Below, piece after piece: positions 26,456 to 35,307 of a DNA stretch of 64,000 nucleotides. The notes below the pieces were generated by a model that had not been told where the DNA came from, did not search any database, and was given only the letters and a program-made list of their open reading frames with translations. Where the stretch lies: positions 1-64,000 of the forward strand of contig UQVY01000010.1 of assembly GCA_900544545.1 (NCBI GenBank), written 5' to 3'. Source of the stretch: an uncultured Eubacteriales bacterium (GTDB taxonomy: Bacteria > Bacillota > Clostridia > Christensenellales > CAG-314). Made by a program: the position numbers and the translations under genes. Position 1 is the first letter of the stretch, and each line of letters begins with the position of its first letter.

Positions 26456-26484
26456 TTGATTTTTCCGAAAAAAAGTGGTACAAT
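26456..26484 (+). promoter_or_regulatory. Promoter of queT
   Basis: TTGATT (26456-26461), 17-bp spacer, TACAAT (26479-26484); transcription starts just before the riboswitch-like element. Confidence 0.75.
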
Positions 26485-26490
26485 TCCCGA

Positions 26491-26562
26491 GTCGGTGCTA
26501 GGTAACCCGACCGCAAGCCGCGCTTTCGCAATCCATATCGGCTTCGGAACAAAACTAGGAGA
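26491..26562 (+). promoter_or_regulatory. preQ1-type pseudoknot riboswitch, probable
   Basis: P1 is GTCGG (26491-26495) with CCGAC (26507-26511), loop TGCTAGGTAAC. The loop's CTAG (26498-26501) can pair with CTAG (26555-26558) in the A-rich tail ACAAAACTAGGAGA, which contains the queT ribosome site. That is the H-type pseudoknot logic of preQ1 riboswitches. An extra hairpin (AAGCCG 26515-26520 with CGGCTT 26539-26544) lies between P1 and tail, unlike compact class I and closer to classes II/III with their additional arm. The gene behind, queT, is a classic target. Confidence 0.7.
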
Positions 26563-26567
26563 TACTT

Positions 26568-27041
26568 ATGAAAAACAATTTAGTGAAATCCGCCGCGATT
26601 AACGGCGTGGTTGCCGCGCTTTATTTCGTACTTACTTATTTTCTTCAACCGATAGCCTTCTCGCCCGTGTTTCAGGTTAGGCTCGGGGAAGCTCTCACTC
26701 TTCTTCCTTTCGTTTTCGGAAACTCGTATATCGGTCTCGCAGCAGGCTGTTTTCTCGCAAATCTGAGTTCTCCGTTCGGAATAATCGACGCTCTTTTAGG
26801 AAGTTCGGTCACTTTAATCGCCGGATTCCTTACTTCGCGCATAAAGAACGTATGGCTCGCGCCTCTCCCGCCGGTGCTTTTAAACGCTTTCCTGCTCCCT
26901 CTCGTATGGAAACTCTGCGGCAGCGACGTGATCTACGTGGAAAGCATGCTTTCTCTTCTTCTGACTCAGGGAGTAACCGTTTACGCCATAGGAATTCCCA
27001 TCGTTACCGTAATCGGAAATTACAGGAAAAAGAACGGATAG
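26568..27041 (+). CDS. queT: QueT-family queuosine-precursor transporter
   Basis: 157 aa, five or six hydrophobic helices, length as usual for QueT (PF06177), the substrate-binding S component of an ECF transporter for preQ1/preQ0-type precursors. Family features: QPIAFSPVFQVRLGEALTLLPF near the N-terminus, GLAAGCFLANLSSPFG, and the C-terminal helix with YAIGIPIVTVI. ATG 26568 has AGGAG six bases upstream, inside the pseudoknot element, so translation is probably shut off when the ligand is bound. It needs ECF A/A'/T proteins encoded elsewhere. Confidence 0.93.
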   Translation: MKNNLVKSAAINGVVAALYFVLTYFLQPIAFSPVFQVRLGEALTLLPFVFGNSYIGLAAGCFLANLSSPFGIIDALLGSSVTLIAGFLTSRIKNVWLAPLPPVLLNAFLLPLVWKLCGSDVIYVESMLSLLLTQGVTVYAIGIPIVTVIGNYRKKNG

Positions 27042-27052
27042 AAATTACGGAA

Positions 27053-27080
27053 AAAGACTCGTCGTAAAAAACGAGTCTTT
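27053..27080. terminator. Bidirectional terminator between queT and the DUF4097 gene
   Basis: Perfect 10-bp stem AAAGACTCGT (27053-27062) with ACGAGTCTTT (27071-27080); T-run after it on the minus strand. Confidence 0.75.
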
Positions 27081-27150
27081 CAAGCCGTTCGTTTTTATTT
27101 ACCCGTCGTGAAAATCATCGAATCCGAGGCTGTATGCGGCCGATTGCGTT

Positions 27151-28239
27151 TTACTTGACGGTAAGATTTCCCGAAACGGTACTGACTTTTGCCGAGCATT
27201 TTCCGTTGCCTACGATTTTCACGTCGTTCCTATGCTCGACGGGACTCCTGGATCTGAATACGCCCGAACAGGAATCGAATTCGATTTCCGCGCCCTCTTC
27301 GCTCGTGAATTTAAGGCTGACGTCGCCGCTCGTGGAATCCGCCGAAAGCTTTTCACAATCCCTTATTTCCAGCTCTATCTCGCCGCTCGTGGAATTTACC
27401 TCGACATATTCCGAAGAAACGTCTTTAATCCTCGCGTCGCCCGAAGTCGAATCGAAGGTTATCTTGTCGCTTACTTCGGCTTTTTCGATGTTTATATCGC
27501 CGCTGACTGACTCTCCGCGGAAAACGTCGGATTTAAGTCTTTCTATATTTACATCGCCGGAAACGGTTCCCGTAACGACGTTCTCGTCGGAGCGTATGCT
27601 TTCCGCGAATATATCTCCGCTCGTCGTCGAGATTTTAAGACTTTCGCACGCAACCGCCCGAATTTCGACGTCGCCGGAAGCTGTCACTATTCCGACGTTC
27701 TCGTCGGAGCGTATGCTTTCCGCGAATATATCGCCGCTCGACGAATCAATCGTTACGCTCTCGCGGGAAAACGTATCTCCCAGCTCCACGCCTCCCGATA
27801 TCGTTTTTACGGTCATTCCGTTGCAGGTTATGTCGTCGCAATCGAAAGACGCGCTTACCGTTTCGACCTCTACTGCCGCACCCTCGGGAATCTCCAGTTC
27901 AAGGTCTTTTTCGAGATTGTATACGTTGACTCCGGAAGCCGCGAAATGAATGTTCAGAACGTCGCCCCTGAGAAGAGAATGCACTCTGTATATATCGTCG
28001 TCGGCTCCCGAGATTTTCTCTTTTATACGGATAACTCCGTCGTCGCTTACCGATAACTTTACTTTTCCCGCTACCCAGTCGACTATTACCTTTTCGAGGT
28101 CGTTTCCGTCGTATTCGGTATTGCCGATCAGATAATCTTCCTCGTCGGGATAGGTCTTACACGTGAGAAAGGATACCGCCTTCCCTATTTTTTCCTTCAA
28201 ACCGGAAATAACTATACTTATTTTCTTTTTGCCGTCCAT
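27151..28239 (-). CDS. DUF4097-family beta-helix repeat protein
   Basis: 362 aa from ATG 28239 (AAGGAGAAC upstream). No signal peptide. After a charged N-terminus, most of the protein (about 115-362) is a run of short repeats with the pattern [ST]-[ST]-SG-[DE]-[IV], e.g. IDSSSGDIFAES, STTSGDIFAES, VSGDVNIE, TSGDARIK, TSGEIELE, which is the DUF4097 right-handed beta-solenoid pattern. Such proteins are often linked to envelope stress or PspC-type systems, but neighbours give no clue here. Two repeat units are nearly identical at DNA level (40-bp direct repeat), a sign of recent internal duplication. Confidence 0.88.
   Translation of the reverse strand: MDGKKKISIVISGLKEKIGKAVSFLTCKTYPDEEDYLIGNTEYDGNDLEKVIVDWVAGKVKLSVSDDGVIRIKEKISGADDDIYRVHSLLRGDVLNIHFAASGVNVYNLEKDLELEIPEGAAVEVETVSASFDCDDITCNGMTVKTISGGVELGDTFSRESVTIDSSSGDIFAESIRSDENVGIVTASGDVEIRAVACESLKISTTSGDIFAESIRSDENVVTGTVSGDVNIERLKSDVFRGESVSGDINIEKAEVSDKITFDSTSGDARIKDVSSEYVEVNSTSGEIELEIRDCEKLSADSTSGDVSLKFTSEEGAEIEFDSCSGVFRSRSPVEHRNDVKIVGNGKCSAKVSTVSGNLTVK
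27576..27615. repeat. 40-bp direct repeat in the DUF4097 gene, copy 1
   Basis: Identical to 27693-27732; copies are 117 bp (39 codons) apart, so the duplication is in frame and repeat number could change by recombination. Confidence 0.9.
27693..27732. repeat. 40-bp direct repeat in the DUF4097 gene, copy 2
   Basis: Second copy of 27576-27615, encoding the same AESIRSDENV stretch. Confidence 0.9.
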
Positions 28240-28588
28240 TATAGTTCTCCTTATCAAAACTTGTCGTTATTCGGACTTTTAGCCCTTGGTATACGGGCAT
28301 TTCGTCCCTTTGCCTATAAAGACGAAGAGTTTTTTGTTTCCGTCCGAAAATCTTCGGATTATTGCGACGAATATTTCGGTAAATTCAAGTCTTTTATGAT
28401 AATTGCAGGCAAAAATCGGATAAGACTCGTTTTTTACAAATCGTTTCTATGAAAAAGGCCTCCCGAGGGAAGCCTTTTTTGTCGGAAGCGACTCGATCGA
28501 TTCGCCGAATCCGAATCGTTATTATCGTCGGAATCAACCCGTTCAATCGCACGGAAGCGACTCCGACTGCTTTTAAATCAACGGAAAC
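28240..28588. other. Gene-poor gap of about 350 bp
   Basis: A 63-codon plus-strand frame (28261-28452) lacks a ribosome site and resembles nothing known, so no gene is called. The only clear signal is the terminator at 28452-28480. Confidence 0.6.
28452..28480. terminator. Bidirectional terminator downstream of the second giant protease
   Basis: AAAAAGGC...GCCTTTTTT with inner TCCC/GGGA stem. On the minus strand it lies about 110 nt after the protease stop at 28589. Confidence 0.75.
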
Positions 28589-31500
28589 TTAGTTCGCAAA
28601 GAAAATCTCTTTAAAATAGAGTCTCCAGATTATCGTTCCGTAACTCTCGTCGTCGGGCGCGTAGACCTTTACGTCGAGAGGATTCCCGGAATAGAGTTTG
28701 CGGACGAAGTTAGCGTAAGGATAACGGGTTTCTTCGTCGTAATCGCCGTAAAGAACGGGAGCTTTCTCCGACTTAAAGACGATTTCTCCGAGGTTATCGC
28801 AGCCGTAGAACGCATTCGCGCCTATGGCTTCGAGAGTCGAAGGAAGAACGAGCTTTCTGATTTCGTTATTGCCGCGGAATGCGTCCTTCGCTATGAATCT
28901 GACGCCCTCTTCGATTTCTATCGTTTCCTCTCCGTGAGAAGCGTAGCTGTAAATAACGCTTCCGTCTTTGCTCGTAATCGTACCGTATTCGTCACAGGCA
29001 AAGAAAGCGTTGTTACTTCCGATAACGAATTCTTCGATATCGTCTCCGCTGAATACGGAAATGAAATCGAACAGACCCGCGTCGTCGTCTATAACTACTT
29101 TGACGAGATTCGGGCAATCCGCAAACGCGTAAAGACCTATTCTCTCCTGCGCTCCGGTAAGAACTACTTCGCAGATTGCTGTTCCCCGGAACGCGCTTTC
29201 ACCGATATATCCGACCTCGGAATAATCGATATCCCTGAAATCGGCTGCGTTTGCGAACGCGTAATCGCCGATATATACGAGATTGTCCGCGTCGTCTACG
29301 GATATTACGGACGAATAAGCGAATGCCGACGGACAGATCGCCTCGACGGTTTCAGCCTTGACGTGTTTAAGGTTTTTGGCGTAAGCGAAGGCATTTTCGT
29401 CGATGACAGCGGTTCCGTTGAGAACGCCGTAATCGGAAGCTTCGTTGCCCGCGGGATAAAGCACGAGAGTCGAAAGATCGTAAGAGTAAACTACGCCTTC
29501 GACCGAACGATATACGGCGTTGCTTTCGGGAATGTTATATTCCCTGATACCCGTACAGCCTTCGAATACGTTGCCGAGATCGATACTCGAAATTCCTTCG
29601 GGAATATCGGCGTATTCCATCGAAATACAGTTCTTGAAGGCGTTGTCGCCGATATACCAGACCGAGGACGGAATTCTCGCGTTGAGAGCGTAACAATTCG
29701 TGAAAGCGTTGTCGCCTATCATCGAAAGACCTTCCTTGAGTTCGAATTCCTCGAGTTCGTAACAGTTTTCGAAAGACGACGACGCAATCGTCGTGAATAC
29801 GGAATCGGTTACGATTTCTTTGAGGTTGTAGCAGTTGATAAACGTTCCGTAGAGAGTAATTCCCGTTACGTTCGCGCCCATATAAACTCTTTCGAGGGAT
29901 TCGCAGTTTCTGAAAGCCATATAGCTTACTTCGGTGACGAAATCGGGAATCCTGATTTCTTTAAGAGACTTGCAGTTGTCGAAGTCGCCGCTGATAACCG
30001 TTCCGCTTCCCCAGCTTTCAAGACCTTCGTTGAAATTGAATTCGACGAGATCCGCGCAGTTTGCGAAAGCTCCGTTCTTTACGCTTACGACGGATTCGGG
30101 AAGAGTAAAGCTCGTCAGACCGGTATAAGCGAAGGCTTTTCTGCCGATGGTTTCGACGTCGCCTTTAAATTCCACCGAAGCAAGATTCGTGAAGCCGTTA
30201 GCGAAGTTAAGCGGAATATCCGTAAACTTGGCGGGAACGATTATGCCTTTAAGCAGAGGCATAGTGTTCTTCACACTGAAGAAATTGGTCATAGCCGTCA
30301 TAAAGGACACTCTGTTCGTGCATTCGTCCTCGCCGAAGCTCATAATTACCGTGAACGCAGAACAATAGTACGGGCCGATACCTAATCTCGGGCATTTCTC
30401 GATCGTTTCGGGGATTTCGAAAATTCCGTCGTAATCGAAGTTGCCGGGCTTATACATTTCGGTTCTGCCTATGTTATAGAGCATTCCGGTTTCTTTATCG
30501 TAATCGAGAGAGGTATTGCCTTCGGAAGCTTCGAAGTGAAGCAGCGACGGACAATCCTGAAAAGCGTACTCTCCTACATAACCGAGAGAACCTTCGAATA
30601 CGACTTTTTCAAGCTTTTCGCAGCCGTTGAACGCATATCCGTAGAATCCGCCTACATCCTTATGGAAAACGACTTCCTTCAAAGCTCTCATTCCGCAGGC
30701 AACGTCGTCGAGAGAGCCGTTCGGATAACCGAAATCGTCCGCCTGTCCGAAGAAGGTTTCCGTTCCGAAATAACCGACGGTTCCGAAGAATTCAAGCTTC
30801 TGAAGCTCGGAATTGTCCGAGAAGGTATATCCGGAGACGGTTCCGATATTGCCATTAACGACGATTTCGGAAAGCTTCTGACAACCTACGAACTGATTGA
30901 CGAGCGTATCGATATCGCCTTCGATAACCGCCTTTCTAAGACTCGGATTGCAGCTGAACGCATATTCGTCGAGAGTAATATCCGCATTTGCGGGGATAAC
31001 TATTTCGGTTATTCCAGAATACTGGAAAGCCTTCGAGCCGATATTCGTTACGGCAGTGTCGCCGAGATTGATTTTACCCATCGAAAGCGTCGCAAGGAAG
31101 GCTTCGTTTCCTATCGTTTCGAGAGTAGAGGGAAGAACGACCCGTTCAATTCCGGTCGCATAATAGAATGCACTGGCTCCTATGGATTTAAGACCTTCGG
31201 GAAGAATAACTTTTGTTATGCTCCTGTTGTTTTTGAAAACGCCTTCACCGATAGCCGTAACTCCTTCGGGAATCACGACTTCGCCGCCCTGACCGTTATA
31301 AGCGGTAAGAACGCCGTCTTCGATTACGAATTCGCTTTCTTCGGAATTAACCGTATAATCTCCCGATTTACTTACGCTGAATATACTCGTGGAAATTGCG
31401 GCTTTTCCGTCCTCGGAAAGCATTTCCGCATTATTTTCGGTTTCGCCCTCAAGACCGAGGTCGATATTGTAAGCAACGGAGTTGAAGGCATAATCGATAA

Positions 31501-34500
31501 AGCCTATCGCAAACCTTCCGCCGTCAAGCTTCGATACGTATTCCGTAATATCCACGGTGATTTCGTTGGTCTGTCCCTTTACGAAATCGCTTACGGGAAT
31601 CGCGTAATCGTATACGGAGGTGTAATTTCCTTCCTCGTCATACGTAAGAAGCGAATAACACATAAGATAATGGTTGTCGTAAACCTTCATCACGAGTTTC
31701 GTTCCGCCGTCTTCTGTAACGACTTCGACGTCTTCGAGAGTCGGAGCTTCGAAATCGATGAATACGGGGAATTCCATTATCTGAGTTTCCGCTCCGATTG
31801 CGTAACTCGTAACTTCGTAACGCGCGACAAGACTTTGGTTATTGGAGAAGCCGAAATCTTTGACGGCAACCTTCTGCTGAGCTTCGAGTACGGAAAGACT
31901 TCCCGAATCGCTGACGTAGGCTTTTCTGAAACCTTCGTCCTCGACTACGTAATATTCGACTCCGGTTATAGCGTCGCAAAGAGAGATTTTAAGGGTTCTC
32001 ATCGCTCTCAACGCACTGACAACGAAAGTATCGATTTTTCCGTCGTAGGAAAGAGCAATCTTATCCGCGGAAGTTTCCGGAGCCTTATAGCCGGCGGGAA
32101 CCACGTAGAAATCGTATCCGCCAAGAGTGTACTGAACGTCCGTGTCGAAAAGACCGTTATTGACAACTCTCGAACCGAGAAGAGCGTTACCCGTAAGAGC
32201 GACCGAATCTTTTTCGTAAACGCTTCCGTCAAGAACTCTGGGTTCGTCCCAGTTTCCGTAATAGGAAAGGAAGGGAATCGAAAGGTCTACGTCGTTTACG
32301 GATTCGAGCGTGACGAAACCTTCGACGTAAATGCCGTTTTCGAAATTGTCGTCCATATAAGCCTTGTCTTCGTCGGAAAGAACGACTACTATCCTGACGG
32401 ACGCGGTTTCGCCGGCGGCTACCGTTATAACTCCGTCGTCGAAAGAACCGTTTCCGACGGAAACGCTATATTCGTATCCGTCGAAAAGATAAGCCTTGCA
32501 GGCTATCGTACCGACAATCTCGTCTACGGATTCGGTGAATACGCTGAGATCGATATTATAGGAAAGGTCTTCCTCGCAATCGTTGACTACGTTGAAACGA
32601 AGCGTATAAACGCCCTCCCTTTCCTTGTCGTCGCCGAGATTGAGTCTTACTCTGTCGGTTCCGGTAACTTCGAGATATCCTCTCGCGGTCGTTGCGGAAG
32701 ATATATTGACCATACCGGCGCCCTGTTTTCTCGGAGTATAAGGCACTCCGTCGATATCGGTGAGTATATCCGCGGTGGACATCGTAAGCTTCCATACTCT
32801 GTCCGTAACCTCGCGGGCCGTAAATTCCGGATGAAGCGTTCTGACGTACTGACGGACGACCGCTGTCGCTCCAGCCATATTGGGCGAAGCCATACTCGTT
32901 CCGCTTGCGTAAGCATAACCGTTACCGTAATCCCAACCCGTTTCGTCGTAATAAGTCAAAGGTACGGAGGAATATATATCTCCGCCGGGAGCCGTTATAT
33001 CCACGCCCATCTGAAGGTCGGGAAGAGGACCTATCGCGGAGAAGTCGGATATTTCGATATAACCGTAATCGAGACCGAATTCCATTACGGCGGTATCGGC
33101 ACTTCCGAGAATCTCGGCGTAATCTATGGTTACCGTACAGGTGGGAATTGCAAGCTCCGTAACCTGAGCGTTGATGAATCCCGTCTGATTATTGAGGATA
33201 ACGCAGGCAACCGCTCCCTTTCCGGCAGCTGTTTTCTGCTTTTCGGTGAAGGAAATCTCGCCTCTCGTAACGACGGCTATCTTTCCGTTTACGTCAAGAC
33301 CTTCGTAATCCGATTCGCTGCCCGTACCGGGAACGATAACGAATTCCGCACGGTCGTTTTCAAGAACGTCGCAGAGAGTCGCCGCAAAAGGATACTGACT
33401 TCCGTCTTCTCTGACGGCAGGTCTGTAACCGACCTTGACTCCGTCGACAACGAAGTAATATTCTCCGCCGCCGTAACAGCTCGCGACCGTAAGCGACTGG
33501 GAATAAGAAGAAGGAGAAGCTATGACGCCGTTATCCGGATCGGTCGGAATATTGCCCGCTCCGCCGTTTGCGTAAACGCTGCTGCTGCCGTCGTTGCCGG
33601 CGGAAACGCAGAGATTGATTCCCATCATTTCGATGAGATCGTAAACCGCGTTAAGGACGTCGTATCCGTCGCCGATTTCTTCGGGAAGACCCGCGCCCGA
33701 ACCCAAACTCATATTGATGACGTCTACTCCGAGAGCCGCGGCGTCACAGAGGGCTGCAAGAATATCGGTGGTATAAGCGGAACCGACATAGTCGCCGAAT
33801 ACCTTCATAACCGCTATCTGAGCCTTGGGAGCGGCACCCGTTATTTCTCCGCCGTCGCCCGCGGCGATACCGGCAACGTGCGTACCGTGATAGCCGCCGT
33901 AATAATTAACGTCCCATTCGTCGCCGATAATAGTCGTGTCTTTATCCGCATAATCGAAGCCGAAAGGAACTTTGGCATTGTAATAAAGGCTGTCGCGATA
34001 ATAATCGAGACCGAGACTTTCGTTTATGTAAAGGCTGTCGAAAATCTCCGCGACATAATCCGCGTCGAACTTAGCGACTTCGGGATAAGTATTGAACGCG
34101 GGATGATCGGTATCGAGACCGGTATCTATAATAGCGATAACCGTACCTTCTCCGTTATAAGCCGAATCGTTGTTTAAAATACCGCCTCTGCTTATATTGC
34201 CGATAACGTCCGTTACGGTCGTCTCGGGAAGAGCGTAAGAGTCGGATACCGCAACGTTCTTAACGTAAGGGAATCCCTTGACCGTTTCGAGATCGGCAGC
34301 CTTAATAGTTGCGGAAAAACCGTTGAGAAGCGTAGTATAGCCGTATTTGAATCCGGCTTCCACCTTGCCTTCGAAACACTCCTTGACGAGAGTCTGAAGC
34401 TCGAGTTTTTCCGAAACGGAGCGTCTGCCCGCATCCGACACGATATACTCGGAAAGAGAGCCGAATCCGGCTTTTACGAATTCGTCGGCAAGCGACGAAC

Positions 34501-34723
34501 CTTCAAGCTCGACGATCACGCGGATTTCCGTGTCGCCAGAGACCGAAGATTCGGTCTTTCCCTTCAATAAAGCAGAAAAATCGGTATACGACGACTTGCC
34601 GAAAACCGATTTTCCCTCAACGTTACCCGATTGATCCTGCATACCGCAGCCGACAAAGACCGTAAAGGTCAAAGCAAAGCATACGAGAAGCAGTACAGCC
34701 ATAGTAAACTTGTGTTTTAGCAT
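28589..34723 (-). CDS. Giant S8 subtilisin-family lipoprotein peptidase with BspA-type LRR tail
   Basis: 2044 aa from ATG 34723 (AAGGAGG). Signal peptide with lipobox ending FVGC (Cys26). Inhibitor_I9-like propeptide region to about 165. S8 domain with Asp200 (AIIDTGLD), His279 (YHGTHVAG), Asn in VSAGNDG and Ser610 (ASGTSMASPN), so the triad is intact. A PA domain is inserted at about 440-550 (GLDVNGKIAVVTRGEISFTEK). A C5a-peptidase-like beta-sandwich region (about 680-1150) follows. From about 1170 to the end run roughly 30 LRR_5 repeats of the form 'IPEGVTAIGEGVFKNNRSI'. The end (YFKEIFFAN) resembles the paralogues. Transcribed away from the third protease across a 584-bp shared gap. Extracellular attachment is firm; substrate unknown. 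Confidence 0.95.
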   Translation of the reverse strand: MLKHKFTMAVLLLVCFALTFTVFVGCGMQDQSGNVEGKSVFGKSSYTDFSALLKGKTESSVSGDTEIRVIVELEGSSLADEFVKAGFGSLSEYIVSDAGRRSVSEKLELQTLVKECFEGKVEAGFKYGYTTLLNGFSATIKAADLETVKGFPYVKNVAVSDSYALPETTVTDVIGNISRGGILNNDSAYNGEGTVIAIIDTGLDTDHPAFNTYPEVAKFDADYVAEIFDSLYINESLGLDYYRDSLYYNAKVPFGFDYADKDTTIIGDEWDVNYYGGYHGTHVAGIAAGDGGEITGAAPKAQIAVMKVFGDYVGSAYTTDILAALCDAAALGVDVINMSLGSGAGLPEEIGDGYDVLNAVYDLIEMMGINLCVSAGNDGSSSVYANGGAGNIPTDPDNGVIASPSSYSQSLTVASCYGGGEYYFVVDGVKVGYRPAVREDGSQYPFAATLCDVLENDRAEFVIVPGTGSESDYEGLDVNGKIAVVTRGEISFTEKQKTAAGKGAVACVILNNQTGFINAQVTELAIPTCTVTIDYAEILGSADTAVMEFGLDYGYIEISDFSAIGPLPDLQMGVDITAPGGDIYSSVPLTYYDETGWDYGNGYAYASGTSMASPNMAGATAVVRQYVRTLHPEFTAREVTDRVWKLTMSTADILTDIDGVPYTPRKQGAGMVNISSATTARGYLEVTGTDRVRLNLGDDKEREGVYTLRFNVVNDCEEDLSYNIDLSVFTESVDEIVGTIACKAYLFDGYEYSVSVGNGSFDDGVITVAAGETASVRIVVVLSDEDKAYMDDNFENGIYVEGFVTLESVNDVDLSIPFLSYYGNWDEPRVLDGSVYEKDSVALTGNALLGSRVVNNGLFDTDVQYTLGGYDFYVVPAGYKAPETSADKIALSYDGKIDTFVVSALRAMRTLKISLCDAITGVEYYVVEDEGFRKAYVSDSGSLSVLEAQQKVAVKDFGFSNNQSLVARYEVTSYAIGAETQIMEFPVFIDFEAPTLEDVEVVTEDGGTKLVMKVYDNHYLMCYSLLTYDEEGNYTSVYDYAIPVSDFVKGQTNEITVDITEYVSKLDGGRFAIGFIDYAFNSVAYNIDLGLEGETENNAEMLSEDGKAAISTSIFSVSKSGDYTVNSEESEFVIEDGVLTAYNGQGGEVVIPEGVTAIGEGVFKNNRSITKVILPEGLKSIGASAFYYATGIERVVLPSTLETIGNEAFLATLSMGKINLGDTAVTNIGSKAFQYSGITEIVIPANADITLDEYAFSCNPSLRKAVIEGDIDTLVNQFVGCQKLSEIVVNGNIGTVSGYTFSDNSELQKLEFFGTVGYFGTETFFGQADDFGYPNGSLDDVACGMRALKEVVFHKDVGGFYGYAFNGCEKLEKVVFEGSLGYVGEYAFQDCPSLLHFEASEGNTSLDYDKETGMLYNIGRTEMYKPGNFDYDGIFEIPETIEKCPRLGIGPYYCSAFTVIMSFGEDECTNRVSFMTAMTNFFSVKNTMPLLKGIIVPAKFTDIPLNFANGFTNLASVEFKGDVETIGRKAFAYTGLTSFTLPESVVSVKNGAFANCADLVEFNFNEGLESWGSGTVISGDFDNCKSLKEIRIPDFVTEVSYMAFRNCESLERVYMGANVTGITLYGTFINCYNLKEIVTDSVFTTIASSSFENCYELEEFELKEGLSMIGDNAFTNCYALNARIPSSVWYIGDNAFKNCISMEYADIPEGISSIDLGNVFEGCTGIREYNIPESNAVYRSVEGVVYSYDLSTLVLYPAGNEASDYGVLNGTAVIDENAFAYAKNLKHVKAETVEAICPSAFAYSSVISVDDADNLVYIGDYAFANAADFRDIDYSEVGYIGESAFRGTAICEVVLTGAQERIGLYAFADCPNLVKVVIDDDAGLFDFISVFSGDDIEEFVIGSNNAFFACDEYGTITSKDGSVIYSYASHGEETIEIEEGVRFIAKDAFRGNNEIRKLVLPSTLEAIGANAFYGCDNLGEIVFKSEKAPVLYGDYDEETRYPYANFVRKLYSGNPLDVKVYAPDDESYGTIIWRLYFKEIFFAN

Positions 34724-34844
34724 ACTTTTTCCTCCTTAAGTATTTATTCAACGGCAGGATAACCCCGCGCTTTTGAATTCAATAACGAATCGCTGCGGAA
34801 TAACTATCCGCAGCGGTCAAGTCGCAAACATTTACATCGCTTAT

Positions 34845-34873
34845 ATATTAACACTATACTTGAAAAAAATCAA
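34845..34873 (-). promoter_or_regulatory. Promoter of the second giant protease gene
   Basis: Minus strand TTGATT (34868-34873), 17-bp spacer, TAATAT (34845-34850); leader of about 115 nt. Confidence 0.7.
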
Positions 34874-34923
34874 GCGTTTTTTGGCAAAAAAACTGAACTT
34901 TTCATTGATTTTTGTCGTTCCTT

Positions 34924-34932
34924 CCCCCCCCC
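34924..34932. repeat. Homopolymer of nine C between divergent promoters
   Basis: Nine consecutive C in otherwise AT-rich DNA, 51 bp outside the -35 of the left promoter and about 140 bp from the right one. Such tracts can vary in length. Confidence 0.8.
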
Positions 34933-35074
34933 TATAAACAAACCGGAAAGAAACCGCACGTTTCGATTTCAGTAAAGTAATCGCAAAAAAGCTACTTGGT
35001 TTTTACCAATCAAAATCTTAATAATAAAAAAGTCTCCTAACGGTATAATCGGTTTTTTTTGAGTCATTTATCGC

Positions 35075-35103
35075 TTGCTTTTTTAGTGAAAATGTTGTAA
35101 CAT
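35075..35103 (+). promoter_or_regulatory. Promoter of the third giant protease gene
   Basis: TTGCTT (35075-35080), 17-bp spacer, TAACAT (35098-35103); leader of about 200 nt with several hairpins. Confidence 0.55.
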
Positions 35104-35307
35104 AGGAAAGTGCCAAGTTATTACGTATCGTCAATCGGCAGGATTCCGAGCGGAAACGCGAATTATACTTGCTTTCCGCAGAAGCCGAATTTCTTTGCGT
35201 CCGAAAAGAAACCGGACGGTCAGGGCTTGGAAAAAGAGCCCGAATCCCAACTTAACGAAAATCCCGGACGACAAGTCCGCGATTAATAAAAAATCCGGAG
35301 GAAAATT

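Larger units (their letters stand above)
34724..35307. other. 584-bp shared upstream region of two divergent giant protease genes
   Basis: Holds one promoter for each gene, leader hairpins and a nine-C homopolymer. The left leader has a perfect 9-bp hairpin: CGCTGCGGA (34791-34799) with TCCGCAGCG (34807-34815). The right leader has CGTCCG/CGGACG and GGGCT/AGCCC hairpins between about 35180 and 35270. No coding sequence is seen. Confidence 0.7.

Noticed and set aside
28261..28452. 63-codon plus-strand frame
   Set aside because: No ribosome site, no homology recognised, basic and aromatic composition; more likely non-coding.
30536..34177. Plus-strand frame of 1213 codons over the second giant protease
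   Set aside because: Same shadow effect; no ribosome site and no recognisable motif, while the minus strand encodes a full S8-LRR protein.
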